Source: Coemansia sp. RSA 487 (Eukaryota; Kickxellomycota; Kickxellomycetes; Kickxellales; Kickxellaceae). From it: a stretch of 64,000 nucleotides of DNA. The stretch covers positions 24,815 to 88,814 of the forward strand of contig JANBRJ010000074.1 in assembly GCA_027577595.1 (NCBI GenBank), given 5' to 3'. The position numbers were made by a program, and so were the translations under genes. Numbering within the stretch: position 1 is the stretch's first letter; each line of letters opens with the position of its first letter. Positions 9,301-17,700 of this stretch are shown here, piece by piece. Below the pieces are notes generated by a model, which worked only from the letters and a program-made list of their open reading frames with translations, was not told the DNA's origin and searched no databases.

Positions 9301-11101
9301 TGCGGCTGGCCAGCACCGTGCGCACCGTTATGTCGAGTCCAGAGAAGACGCCGGCGATACGCGACTCGTGCACAGACTCCTCACTCACCATACGCACCAT
9401 GTCGTCATCGGACTTTGCTGCACGTCCAGCGTCTGAGAGAGCTGGCTTCTTTCTCTTGTCGGCTGGTGTCTGTTGCGTGTTGAAGACATACTCGACAGGT
9501 GTGGTTATGCGGGAATCAAACAATCCATCGTCTTCGTCATCATCTTGGTCAGGATTCGAGGAATCCCCAGGCTGTCTCCGTGTCGTAGTAGCTGTGGTGC
9601 CGTGCAGCCAGAACAGCCCCATTGATGCAGCCCGCGGACGGATCAGCAACAGAAGCCGCTCACACAAGCCAACGCACGAATGTAAGAGTGGTAGGACTGA
9701 CGGGTTTTTCTTCTCTGCATTGAGCCCCGCCATCTCCTGTGGAAATACAGCCAGAAGCGAGGCCACCACCGTAAATACGCGGATCTGCGAGCCTTCGGTT
9801 TGCAAGAACAGCGCATGCGGCTTCTGCCGTTGCTGCAGCCGACTGGGGGTCTGTTGCTTTTGTGGGTACACGCATGCGACCTGTGCCAACGACTCTGACA
9901 AAAGCAGCAGCCAAATGGAACGAGGGGCAGTAGCGCTTGCCTCTGGCGATGTTGGATCGCCATCAGGCCCGCTGAGGAGGATCTGGAGCCAGCACATGCG
10001 CCCGCCTTCGGCCACAGCCGCTGTGTTTATAGCATCGTCTTCTTTTCGCGTAAGCGTCAGCCATGTGGTCATCCGGCAGAGTGCCGCCCACTGGTAGCAC
10101 CGCACCCGCGAGCGCGCACATTCTTGATAGATCCCTGGTGGCATAGCACTGTCGGTGTCCGGTGCCACCAGCAATGGGCGGAAAATGTTCTTGGCCAAAA
10201 GCTCCACGAGCCGCGCAACCGAGCGCGCAAGCAGCTCCAAAGACGCATCGCCGGCACTGGCCGGCACCAGGGGTACGGTGTCGCGGATACAAGCAAACAG
10301 ATCGCTCATGTCCAGCTGTGCTGCCCCTTCGGAGGGATCCCTAATGGCATCGCAGCCTTGCAGGACCAGCGCACGGCACAGGTCGCTGACCACTTTTGTG
10401 CTTGTGATGCTGTCTTCAGGCACAAGGCGCCTGATAACATAGCTCTCGTTGGCGCGCAGGATGCGGATCGCGCATCTGCTTGCTGCAACCAGGGTGCTGT
10501 CGCTTTCCAGCGCACAAGCAAGTACCAGAGCCAAGTCATCGATGCCAGTCGTGATACATCGGCGCTTATTCGAGCCCACTGGATATGACGTCCCCGTGGG
10601 GGCGATGCCAGCAAATACTGCATCCGGATCAAACACAGTGCTTTGACTGCTGCGCGCAGGAGTTCCCCGCAACGACCGTGCTATGCACCGCACCACAGGG
10701 TACACAACCGACGAATCAGTGGAACATATCTTTGCGCAGCTGCGCACCATCGTGCCGAACATCAGAGTGACAAACTTGCTGTTCACTTGGCTCATCGTGC
10801 CTTCCATCTCCAAGTCTCCTGACAGTCTCTCTTTGCCCGTGCCATCGCTTATGTTGTGCATGTGTAGAACGGTGGCTGCCAGCGCAGCAACGCAGCGATG
10901 TTCTGCAGTGGTTTGATCAAAGTCGAGCACCTGCGTCAGCTGCGCAAGGAGCACGCCGAGGTCGCGCCAGCCCAGCGCACCGATCGCCTGTGTGTACGTG
11001 TCGATTCGAAGGCGCCCTCGCGTGCTTGTCAGCTGCGCCTCGCCTTTCCTTATCCGCCGCACAAGGTCTGACGGGCGGGTGGACGCAGCATCCCTGCTCA
11101 T
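6317..11101 (-). CDS. Large ARM-like helical-repeat protein with C-terminal BTB domain
   Basis: I place the start at the ATG at 11101 (MSRDAASTRPSDLVRRIRKG), giving 1594 aa. The open frame extends 88 codons further upstream, but that part is AT-rich and includes a TATATATA tract, so it reads as 5' leader. Most of the protein is helical, Leu/Ala-rich sequence of ARM/HEAT character, broken by acidic linkers. Near residues 1405-1510 is a BTB/POZ-like segment (FVPLDFLVKQSDVFRAML followed by FREAEAVRR). This order is like animal ARMC5, a cullin-3 adaptor, but the protein is much longer and orthology is not shown. A role as a CUL3 substrate adaptor is inference from the BTB domain. Confidence 0.75.
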   Translation of the reverse strand: MSRDAASTRPSDLVRRIRKGEAQLTSTRGRLRIDTYTQAIGALGWRDLGVLLAQLTQVLDFDQTTAEHRCVAALAATVLHMHNISDGTGKERLSGDLEMEGTMSQVNSKFVTLMFGTMVRSCAKICSTDSSVVYPVVRCIARSLRGTPARSSQSTVFDPDAVFAGIAPTGTSYPVGSNKRRCITTGIDDLALVLACALESDSTLVAASRCAIRILRANESYVIRRLVPEDSITSTKVVSDLCRALVLQGCDAIRDPSEGAAQLDMSDLFACIRDTVPLVPASAGDASLELLARSVARLVELLAKNIFRPLLVAPDTDSAMPPGIYQECARSRVRCYQWAALCRMTTWLTLTRKEDDAINTAAVAEGGRMCWLQILLSGPDGDPTSPEASATAPRSIWLLLLSESLAQVACVYPQKQQTPSRLQQRQKPHALFLQTEGSQIRVFTVVASLLAVFPQEMAGLNAEKKNPSVLPLLHSCVGLCERLLLLIRPRAASMGLFWLHGTTATTTRRQPGDSSNPDQDDDEDDGLFDSRITTPVEYVFNTQQTPADKRKKPALSDAGRAAKSDDDMVRMVSEESVHESRIAGVFSGLDITVRTVLASRIEHTNGRHLRPLMVLCARTTLLWMRMFASGARSNVGRQMRMLENLPSSSIWMNSDRIILHKPATDWARLQRIPVAFNRRQAGNEQPDTFRPMVARVLRLLMALAAWPFLSDAREQTIVRCLQTASSAGDGSDSPHNGDFDEDGQQAYAQCQHLASLVSSSRELRALAFAALQVLASIIGVRLHLFSSGDPSELRPPHVQVRDRTPPSSEALIHLAMQLGACKMLLHPQLLANAIDALDPVNKTSISSDSKAFVPLQMWLDIVGAVVRHSFFRSFLGPASFQRWWCLALAASVRSIASGCKQPDLTADRLRMALIVPTHLASWQQYLSTSGAAIAGFTQLAPLPPTDDTVDEAAYWDSRLFGWLKSLDSLLLPGVTAAPGSSSIIYIVYFCACKLWLSVPLLDNTPSEGERPMVYRICRDIWGIAAEMLHLLMRMLQQHSAVHRSFVSSRSRLVEDFSTILVTLTAGREKFPCVVADIVASNSDSQLSVQNAIDDEDGSGLSSDLITIPLFDPDPANADPANTDPENTDPSMASYTTSNEKDHDDPAHNDVVDDSVVGRLLRQTTDQSATGPTKYRQEATALDEYYSKQMLAALWSSYTDKLQQFPCSLMFSRTIETSRPPLANEGSIYYCNVDMAQWLDDPDNVLRRLFVPLLAVQHRLSHHPAALWAAVTQRFPTQSILRTMKTASVQQPPAAFFRMSVSAAFLLPPSLSTKDDYLGTVSAMLECLAAHHLLADGKGGEENGGSVHDALLFLAWRHWDAVLRNINVCARRLDAAADLAVSRLSEALCTAGMDAPRVVALNGHNIDATTQAPVFVPLDFLVKQSDVFRAMLTGPFREAEAVRRNCPDQTLIVQSDHATLADLFSIVRMTRSGQSHLISARLESSYSMEGLAKILHLAVFYDFRFLVVLLLWFVIDRAGRGHTPFASECGELGWLLSVLYRDNNAVSTAFDGLDDALAAAAVRALGAVVLLCSDTIDTNVELLVHTLRFVLIDSE

Positions 11102-11438
11102 AATCTCCAGAAAGTAGTGCAAGTACAGAAATACAAAAATAAAGTTTAAACGAGAAAGAAAAAGGATCAGGACAAGGGTGTGAAGTGAGCTTCCCTCTTG
11201 TTTACCACACCTTAAAAAGCTTTTTTTTTTTAAAAAAAAAGACTGGATAGCGCTTGCAATTGTGCAAAGGCAAGGCATATCTGAGCACACAGGCAAAAGA
11301 GGTATATATATGTATATATATATACAGCACATAACAGCCACACTCCACTCACTCACTTTAAGCAAATAAGAACATTTTCAAGTTACGGTAAAGTAGGCTT
11401 GGTAAGAGAGAAGGGGGGTAAAAACATGAAAGAAAGTT
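11102..11438. other. Spacer with poly-T and TA tracts
   Basis: Promoter and 5' leader of the BTB gene and 3' end of the eS7 gene. Contains a homopolymeric A/T run near 11220 and an alternating TA tract near 11300. Confidence 0.6.
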
Positions 11439-12017
11439 TTAGATAGCCTGCTCTGCGGGGAACTCAAAGACAACGTCCTTGGAGGTCAGACGCTTGTAGA
11501 CAGCCGAGAAAGTATCAAGCTTGTACTCGAGGCTGGTGGCGTCCTTGGAGTCCAGGAAGACCTTGATGACCTTGGAGCCATCAACCTTGACGCGGGTGCG
11601 CTTGCCGGTGATCTCGGTCGGGTACACGAGATCGTCAAGGATCTTGTCGTGGACAACGGCCATGGTGCGCGACATCGGGCGCGGCTGCTTGGCGCGGTTG
11701 ATGCGCGCGGGCTTCCTGATGATGCGGCGCTGCGCAACGAACAGAACCTGGCGGTCAGAGAACTTCTTCTCCAGCTCGCGGGTCACGCGCTGCTGCACCT
11801 TGTGGACGGCCTTCAGGAGAGGAACCGGGACGAAGATCACCAGTGCCTTGCGTCCGGCGGTCACGTCGACCTCCTTGACGGATGTGATCTGGATCGGGCG
11901 GAGATCCTTCTTCAGCTCGGGCGAGTGCGCCTCCAGATCCTGCAGGGCACGGTCGACCAGGAGCTCGGTCTCGGTGGGGAGAATGCCTTCGCGCTTCAGA
12001 ATGTGGGTAGTGGCCAT
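11439..12017 (-). CDS. RPS7: 40S ribosomal protein S7 (eS7)
   Basis: The protein is 192 aa, the usual length for eS7, a small-subunit protein needed for 40S assembly. The start [19 protein letters not shown] and the segments [38 protein letters not shown]-like residues and [20 protein letters not shown] are characteristic. The gene has no coding intron, strong GC codon bias and a CAG about 10 bases upstream of the ATG that could close a 5'-leader intron. High expression is expected. Confidence 0.97.
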   Translation of the reverse strand: MATTHILKREGILPTETELLVDRALQDLEAHSPELKKDLRPIQITSVKEVDVTAGRKALVIFVPVPLLKAVHKVQQRVTRELEKKFSDRQVLFVAQRRIIRKPARINRAKQPRPMSRTMAVVHDKILDDLVYPTEITGKRTRVKVDGSKVIKVFLDSKDATSLEYKLDTFSAVYKRLTSKDVVFEFPAEQAI

Positions 12018-13012
12018 CTTTAACTACTGCGATATATTCCTACAAATGAGCAAATCCGACAGGAGCAGGCAAACAAAGGGGGGGCGCTTGTTAGTGTTTC
12101 ATTCCTAGCTGCAGAGACTGTGTGATTGAGCAGAGATGGAGAGTGGAATAGAGAGATAGAGATAGAGAGAGGGGGGAGATTCTTCCATTAAGGAGGATGT
12201 GGTATTCGCTTTGTTGCTTGGGAAAGGAGTTGTTTTGGTTGAGAAATCCAACTCTGCCATGGCTGTCCTTCTAAACCTGTCCAATTCAAAGCTGTTCTAT
12301 CGGCTGTTCATGCTCGTTGTGTCCAAGCAAAACAAGGACAAAAACATGCACTAGATCTAGTCAATTCCGTGCATTTCTCTGCCAAAATTAACAACCCGAA
12401 TTCAAACAATTCCCGACTGTCGCTCCCGGGTTTGCGTATTCTTACAACGAATGAATAGCCTCTAAAAGTAGTCGCATCCATCAGCACTCATCCATTATGT
12501 TCCTCTCTGGGCTTATCCTAATGGATTCGTTGTCTTTTGTCGGCGCATCCATCCACTCTCTCCCTCTCTGCTCCTTACTCGTCGTAACTGATTCGGATCC
12601 TCCTGTAATAATAGTACAAAAATACACACCTGAATAAATTTTATCAGCGCTTTGGGGTGGAAAAGAGCGAATCTATTTTCATGTCTCTTGTTGGAACTTT
12701 TTCTCCTAGGCGAGGTTTTGCAGTTTGAATTAGCAGCGCTTAAAAAAGTGTATGAAAATGCAGCCGCTTTCTGATTGGGGAAGCCAGTAATTGTGGACCA
12801 CTCGGCTCGCTTTTCCAGTGCAAAGCTGATCAGAGTCGACTCGATCGAGTCGCTACTTTTACACATGATCTGCGGACTCTTCACCAAAAGAAACAACACA
12901 GCTTGCAAGTGCTCAAAAATTCAAACTGACGTGATACGCACTGAAAGGGGGAACCCAGGAGGGAAATCTGTAATATGGCCTTGTTTTTTAATTTTCGGTA
13001 CTAGAGAAACAA
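12018..13012. other. Divergent promoter region between RPS7 and ATG10
   Basis: About 1 kb. It includes polypurine (GAGATAGAGA) and pyrimidine tracts near 12150. The minus-strand 131-codon frame at 12513-12908 lacks any recognisable domain and I read it as chance. Confidence 0.55.
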
Positions 13013-13711
13013 ATGTCGAACGACGACAATAGCTATATTAAAGAGTATCCTTATCTGACATACGATGAGTTTACAAGATGTATGGATGGGTTTGAAAAGA
13101 GGCTTGGTGCTGTAATAAGAGCAGACGGGTCCAAAAGCGTTCATATCGCAGGAATCGAGGGCAGCCGGAGGCGATACTTACAGATCATAACAAGGCTATA
13201 CAAACAAGGCGAGGAACGCAGTAGCACAGCCAACGAACAAGAAGACGAATTGCTAGATATGGAGGACCCGGACCCCGCTCAGCCCGTGTCAGTAGCAAGC
13301 ACCGATAGCAAACCTGTGGAGAACGGATGGGTAGAGTACCACGTCGTGTACTCGCCCGGGTGGAGAGTACCAGTGCTGTACCTACGCATGTACATAAACG
13401 ACAAAGGCGATGACCAAGGCGCGCGCGTCGTTCTCGATACTGCGGCAATGGCCGATGTATTGGTTAGCGACAGGGATGTGAGGAATGCAATGGCGGCTGT
13501 GGAGTTTGGCGGCGCACTTGGGGTCCAGGACCACCCAGTCCTGGGCCACCCGTACATGTATCTTCACCCATGCCACACGGCTACGCTGATGAGGACAGTC
13601 GGATCGTCGTTTTCGAAGAGTATTGGAGATGTAGAGTACCTGGCTGCATGGCTGAGCTTGGTGGGGCCGGCGGTTGGATTGACACTGCCGTCGGTTCCAT
13701 TGGGTCCGTAA
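13013..13711 (+). CDS. ATG10: Ubiquitin-like-conjugating enzyme Atg10
   Basis: The protein is 232 aa, close to animal ATG10 and longer than the yeast protein. The C-terminal half has the Atg3/Atg10 E2-like fold signature: a W-x-V-P-V-L-Y-L-R strand (GWRVPVLYLRMY) and the active-site motif LHPCHT with the catalytic Cys at residue 187. Atg10 receives activated Atg12 from Atg7 and transfers it to Atg5 in the cytosol during autophagosome formation. The middle acidic linker (about residues 70-100) is a lineage insertion. The ATG at 13013 is the first in frame. Confidence 0.9.
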   Translation: MSNDDNSYIKEYPYLTYDEFTRCMDGFEKRLGAVIRADGSKSVHIAGIEGSRRRYLQIITRLYKQGEERSSTANEQEDELLDMEDPDPAQPVSVASTDSKPVENGWVEYHVVYSPGWRVPVLYLRMYINDKGDDQGARVVLDTAAMADVLVSDRDVRNAMAAVEFGGALGVQDHPVLGHPYMYLHPCHTATLMRTVGSSFSKSIGDVEYLAAWLSLVGPAVGLTLPSVPLGP

Positions 13712-14435
13712 TTTTTTTCTGTATCAAACACTATGGACTAGAAAAGAAAGTGCCAGTTACTGCATTTATCTTTGTGGTCTACTGCGTTTATTCTGTTCGC
13801 ATGAGCATCAATGTTCACAGTAATTTTCAGTTTTGCACGCAATTTTGCTTTATCGAAAATCAGAAAAGAAAAGCCTGTATTGTTCAACACCTGGAAACTA
13901 TCCAGAAGCTTATGAAATAGCGCCCTGTGGGCGTACTCCCAAGCTTTTCCTTAAGTAGCAAATGGCAAATATTTTTTCCACTGGGATAATTCCAGATATC
14001 TGGAACTTAAAAATATGAAACACATAAAAGATAGAGGAAAACGCAATCAAAGCAGCAGCTACGGAAAATGGTCTCACGACTACCTATAGCTGCACTTGTT
14101 TCAAAATAAAAAACAAGACAAAGCCACAATGCGTATAGTCCAGGCTTTGGAACAATGACATCCAAGCTTAAGCTACCGTTTTGAAATAAAAGCAGATAAC
14201 ACTCGTATTGATCGCATGAACTGTTAGGTTTCTCACTGCATTATTTACTGTTTCATCCTGTACCAGAGGAAAATGTATTGTTCTCTAAGAAGGCAAAGAC
14301 ATTAGGATCCAACAGAGCTTTTATATGTATTGCTTGATGAAAAACGCAGCTGTTCTTCCTTCTACTCTTTTACCATCCAATTTTTCCTCCCTATATTCCA
14401 GGTAGTCTTTCAGAAAAATACAAAGCATTTTCAGT
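13712..14435. other. Intergenic
   Basis: AT-rich 3' region of ATG10 and promoter of the next gene. Several AATAAA-like signals. No gene supported. Confidence 0.6.
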
Positions 14436-15569
14436 ATGCCAAAGCTAGAAATAGTCGCGCATCTGCGAGATGCAAGCAAGCGCGGCACAGTATTTGTGGT
14501 GCGGCGGATACGGCGCAATTGGTGGCTGGACCGGACATGCATTGTGTTCCTCATAGGCGTAGGCATGGTGTTTGGGCTCTCGTACTACTTCATGAATGTC
14601 ATGGCCAACGTCGCGTCGCGGCGGAGCAAAATAATAGAGGACCAGCTGGGCACCCGGTATACACTGCCCGATGTGTTCTACGAATTTATCGGATACGTAG
14701 ATATGCTCTGGATGACAGACCTTTTTGATGCACTAATGTTCGTTCCTACAGCCCTTCTGGTCATCTCGCACGAGCGGCCATGGCGCGTGGTGTCCCGCAT
14801 GGGGCTGGCGTGGGCGCTGGCCAGCGTGATCCGCGTCACCACAGTGGCCATTACATCGGTTCCGGATCCGCGACCCACATGTAAATACGCGCTGGGCAAC
14901 CCGTTCACCTCGTTTGCGATGCATCGGTGCGGCGACGCCATATACTCAGGCCATACGCTTATTTTCGTCATGTGTGCAATGGCGTGGGCGTCGTTTGCGC
15001 CAAAGACGATTCTGGGCCGCTCGCTCTTGTCGTTCATCTGGGCGCTGAGCATCGCCGGGTCCCTGATCGTCATTGCCAATAGAGCGCACTACACGATTGA
15101 CGTGCTGCTTGCGTGGTACATTGCACCAGGGGCCTGGTACACTGTTGCGTGGTTCTGGTACTGGCACGTGACAAAGAAGGGCCGGCTGCTGCGTATCGAG
15201 TTCCCGGCCGAGGTTGGCAGGCACAGGGACAAGGACTCTAGCGATCTGTGCCTGCGCAGGAGAATCGAGCTGGGCCTGATGCCCGATGGCTCGCCATACG
15301 ACCCGGTGGTGGTGTACCTCAATGCGATGCGCGTCGGAGAGGAGCCACCAAATGCGGTGGCTGCGAGCTCGAACACGGTGCTGATGCCGCCGGTCGACGA
15401 AAAGAGCCAGTCGCCGGAACCGGAAGACCCGGATGCATATCTGGTTGACATTGGGGGATTGCCTCGGCGTGAAGCAGTAGTAGCAACAGTAGGGGCGCAT
15501 GATGGCGGCTATGCGTGCGACTCGGATATTGAGCGCGCATTCAGCGAGGACTTTGGCCAGGACCGATAA
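14436..15569 (+). CDS. Sphingomyelin synthase-like (PAP2-C family) membrane enzyme
   Basis: The protein is 377 aa with about six membrane spans. Both catalytic signatures of the sphingomyelin-synthase family are present: CGDAIYSGHT near residues 165-174 and HYTIDVLLAWY near 218-228. Together they supply the His-His-Asp triad that moves a phospho-head group from a phospholipid to ceramide. The family includes SM synthases, ceramide phosphoethanolamine synthases and trypanosomatid IPC synthases. Dikarya normally use the unrelated Aur1 for this step. Head-group specificity cannot be read from the sequence. The C-terminal 120 residues are cytosolic and disordered-looking. Location in Golgi or ER is inferred from the family. 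Confidence 0.87.
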   Translation: MPKLEIVAHLRDASKRGTVFVVRRIRRNWWLDRTCIVFLIGVGMVFGLSYYFMNVMANVASRRSKIIEDQLGTRYTLPDVFYEFIGYVDMLWMTDLFDALMFVPTALLVISHERPWRVVSRMGLAWALASVIRVTTVAITSVPDPRPTCKYALGNPFTSFAMHRCGDAIYSGHTLIFVMCAMAWASFAPKTILGRSLLSFIWALSIAGSLIVIANRAHYTIDVLLAWYIAPGAWYTVAWFWYWHVTKKGRLLRIEFPAEVGRHRDKDSSDLCLRRRIELGLMPDGSPYDPVVVYLNAMRVGEEPPNAVAASSNTVLMPPVDEKSQSPEPEDPDAYLVDIGGLPRREAVVATVGAHDGGYACDSDIERAFSEDFGQDR

Positions 15570-15865
15570 CGATCTAGCGGCAAATACAAACGAAGCTCTG
15601 ATCTGTTCTCTTAGTATTTGATGTATGTGATGGTGATGATGATTGGGACCGTATAAAAGGATCTGCACTGGCATTTCTGTACAGCCCATGGCCTGATGTG
15701 CAAATCGGAATGGCGTGGTTTACAGCACACTTTTCACATGATTAAAAGTGTCGGTTCCTTTTTTTTTTTCCTTTTTTTTAAAACTTAAAACTGCTAGTTA
15801 CATTGCTACCTCCTTTTTTTTCCAATAATACTTTTATTCCTCTTAAAGCCGGCTCTTCATCAGAA
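15570..15865. other. Spacer and ERG1 leader
   Basis: Contains a TATA-like TATAAAAG near 15653 and long T/A tracts at 15760-15835 just before the ERG1 start. Confidence 0.5.
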
Positions 15866-17557
15866 ATGACAGTTCCTGACAGCACACCATATTTAGACGA
15901 AAATGAGGACTGGCCGACACACGGGACATACGAGTACTCGCCATACTACAGCAGCCGCAAGCAAGTGCACGTTTACGAGGATGCAGCGACACGGACACAC
16001 TTGGAGGACACAGGGTTCGACTATGTGGTTGTTGGCGCTGGGCCGATCGGTGCTGCACTGGCATACAGGCTGGCTGCAGACAATCCGTCAGCGCAAGTGC
16101 TTGTTATAGAAAAAAATTGGAGCGAGCCGGACCGGATTGTCGGCGAGCTGATGCAGCCGTCGGGCTGCCAGGCGCTAGGCGAGCTTGGGCTCACAAATGT
16201 ATTCAGCGGCATTGGCGCGGTGCCTGTCCACGGGTACTACTTATCGTACAAGGGCAAGCACACGTACATACCATACATGGACCGGCCCAACAGCTCCACC
16301 AGTCAGCAGAAGAGGTACCGCGGAGTCAGTTTCCACCACGGGCGGCTAGTGATGAACTTGCGTGCTGCATGCAAGGCGCAACGCAATGTGTTCTGCGTCG
16401 AGGGCAGCGTCACCGAACTCCTTGGCGACCGCTCAAGCAATGGAAGCATGGACGCGGTCCATGGCGTGCGCATCGGCCCGTCGCGCAGCACGCCAGAGAC
16501 CGAAGCGCGCACAACGCCTGTGCGCCCGCGCATTCTGACGCTCGTGTGCGACGGAATCACCTCGCAATTCCGCAAGGTTCTGAATGATACGCCCATCGAG
16601 CTGCTCTCGCACTTCTGCGGCTTCGTGCTGGAACATAGTCCGGCCGACTCGACTGCATTCTTCAACAGCTCCACTGCAGGCGCTATGCCCACGTGCTCGA
16701 GCCCCACAGAGCCAACCGACAACCCGCTGCCAATGCCGCACAACGGGAATGTGCTGCTCGACGGTGTGGGTCCCGTCCTTCTGTACCAGATGTCTGAGTG
16801 CGAGACCCGCGTGCTGGCCGACATTCCAGGCTCTTCGCTGCCGTCCGAAGCCGGTGGCCACTTGCGCTCAGTCCTGCGTGCCTCGCTGTCGACGGCTGCG
16901 CCCAAGCACATGTACCCGGTGCTTCATATGCAGCTGATGTCGCGGCTGGAGTCTGCGCGGCGGATCCGGTGCATCGGAAGCAAGTTCATCCCCGCAACAG
17001 CCAACAGGATTGCCGGTGCGCTGTGGATCGGCGATGCGCTCAACGTGCGCCACCCACTGACTGGCGGTGGAATGACTATCGGCTTGTGGGACGTCGTGCA
17101 CTTGACGCGTCTTCTGAATCGTGAGCCCCACTTAGGTGGAGAGATCGAGGATGCACAGCGGCGCCGAATCGTGCAGCGCGTCGTTGCCGAGTGGCAGTGG
17201 CGGCGGCGCGCGCATGCGCTAGTCGTCAATGTGCTGTCGGTTGCGCTGCATGCGCTGTTTGCTGCCGAGACCAAGGAGCTCGGCTTGCTGCGCGAGGCGT
17301 GCTTTGCGTACTTGGCGCGCGGCGGCGATTGCACAATGCACCCATCGGGCTTTCTGTCGGGGCTGCTGGCCAGCCCGCTGCTCCTGGTCTACCACTTTTT
17401 CAGCGTGGCTGCGCTGGCGGTCTGGATGCGCGTGTCTGGCGCATCGTCCGCCTACACTGGCGGCAACGTCTTTTTCCGCATCTACTCAGCGATGTACACG
17501 CTGTATATGGCAGCAAGCGTCATTCTACCGCTGCTATGGCAGGAGCTTCGGCCATAG
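15866..17557 (+). CDS. ERG1: Squalene epoxidase (squalene monooxygenase)
   Basis: I use the ATG at 15866 (MTVPDSTPYLDENEDWPTHG), giving 563 aa. The frame is open upstream but has no earlier ATG. The FAD-binding GxGxxG is at residues 57-62 (VVVGAGPIGAAL). The family box DRIVGELMQPSGC follows, and the C-terminal flavin motif GDALNVRHPLTGGGMTIGLWD is clear (yeast has GDAYNMRHPLTGGGM). Two hydrophobic segments at the C-terminus anchor it to the ER. It makes 2,3-oxidosqualene, the oxygen-requiring step of ergosterol synthesis and the target of allylamines. A Ser/Thr/Pro-rich insertion around residues 195-230 makes it longer than yeast Erg1 (496 aa). Confidence 0.96.
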   Translation: MTVPDSTPYLDENEDWPTHGTYEYSPYYSSRKQVHVYEDAATRTHLEDTGFDYVVVGAGPIGAALAYRLAADNPSAQVLVIEKNWSEPDRIVGELMQPSGCQALGELGLTNVFSGIGAVPVHGYYLSYKGKHTYIPYMDRPNSSTSQQKRYRGVSFHHGRLVMNLRAACKAQRNVFCVEGSVTELLGDRSSNGSMDAVHGVRIGPSRSTPETEARTTPVRPRILTLVCDGITSQFRKVLNDTPIELLSHFCGFVLEHSPADSTAFFNSSTAGAMPTCSSPTEPTDNPLPMPHNGNVLLDGVGPVLLYQMSECETRVLADIPGSSLPSEAGGHLRSVLRASLSTAAPKHMYPVLHMQLMSRLESARRIRCIGSKFIPATANRIAGALWIGDALNVRHPLTGGGMTIGLWDVVHLTRLLNREPHLGGEIEDAQRRRIVQRVVAEWQWRRRAHALVVNVLSVALHALFAAETKELGLLREACFAYLARGGDCTMHPSGFLSGLLASPLLLVYHFFSVAALAVWMRVSGASSAYTGGNVFFRIYSAMYTLYMAASVILPLLWQELRP

Positions 17558-17700
17558 ACACAAAATCATGCTTAGGTTGGGTTTCATTACCAGTATATCA
17601 AATATAAAAATGTAGCAAAAGACGAAGAGGTAGAGTGCAAGGCAAAAAAAAAAAGATGCACGTTTTGGGGGGGGTGAGTTTCGAAATAAGAGAAAGCAAA

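Noticed and set aside
9027-10097. 356-codon plus-strand frame inside the ARM/BTB gene
   Set aside because: Antisense shadow caused by codon bias. Low-complexity Ser/Arg/Cys text and no homology features.
12513-12908. 131-codon minus-strand frame upstream of ATG10
   Set aside because: No recognisable domain, irregular composition, and it lies in a divergent promoter region.
15803-15865. Upstream extension of ERG1
   Set aside because: The extra 21 codons have no ATG and are a T-rich leader. The ATG at 15866 is used.
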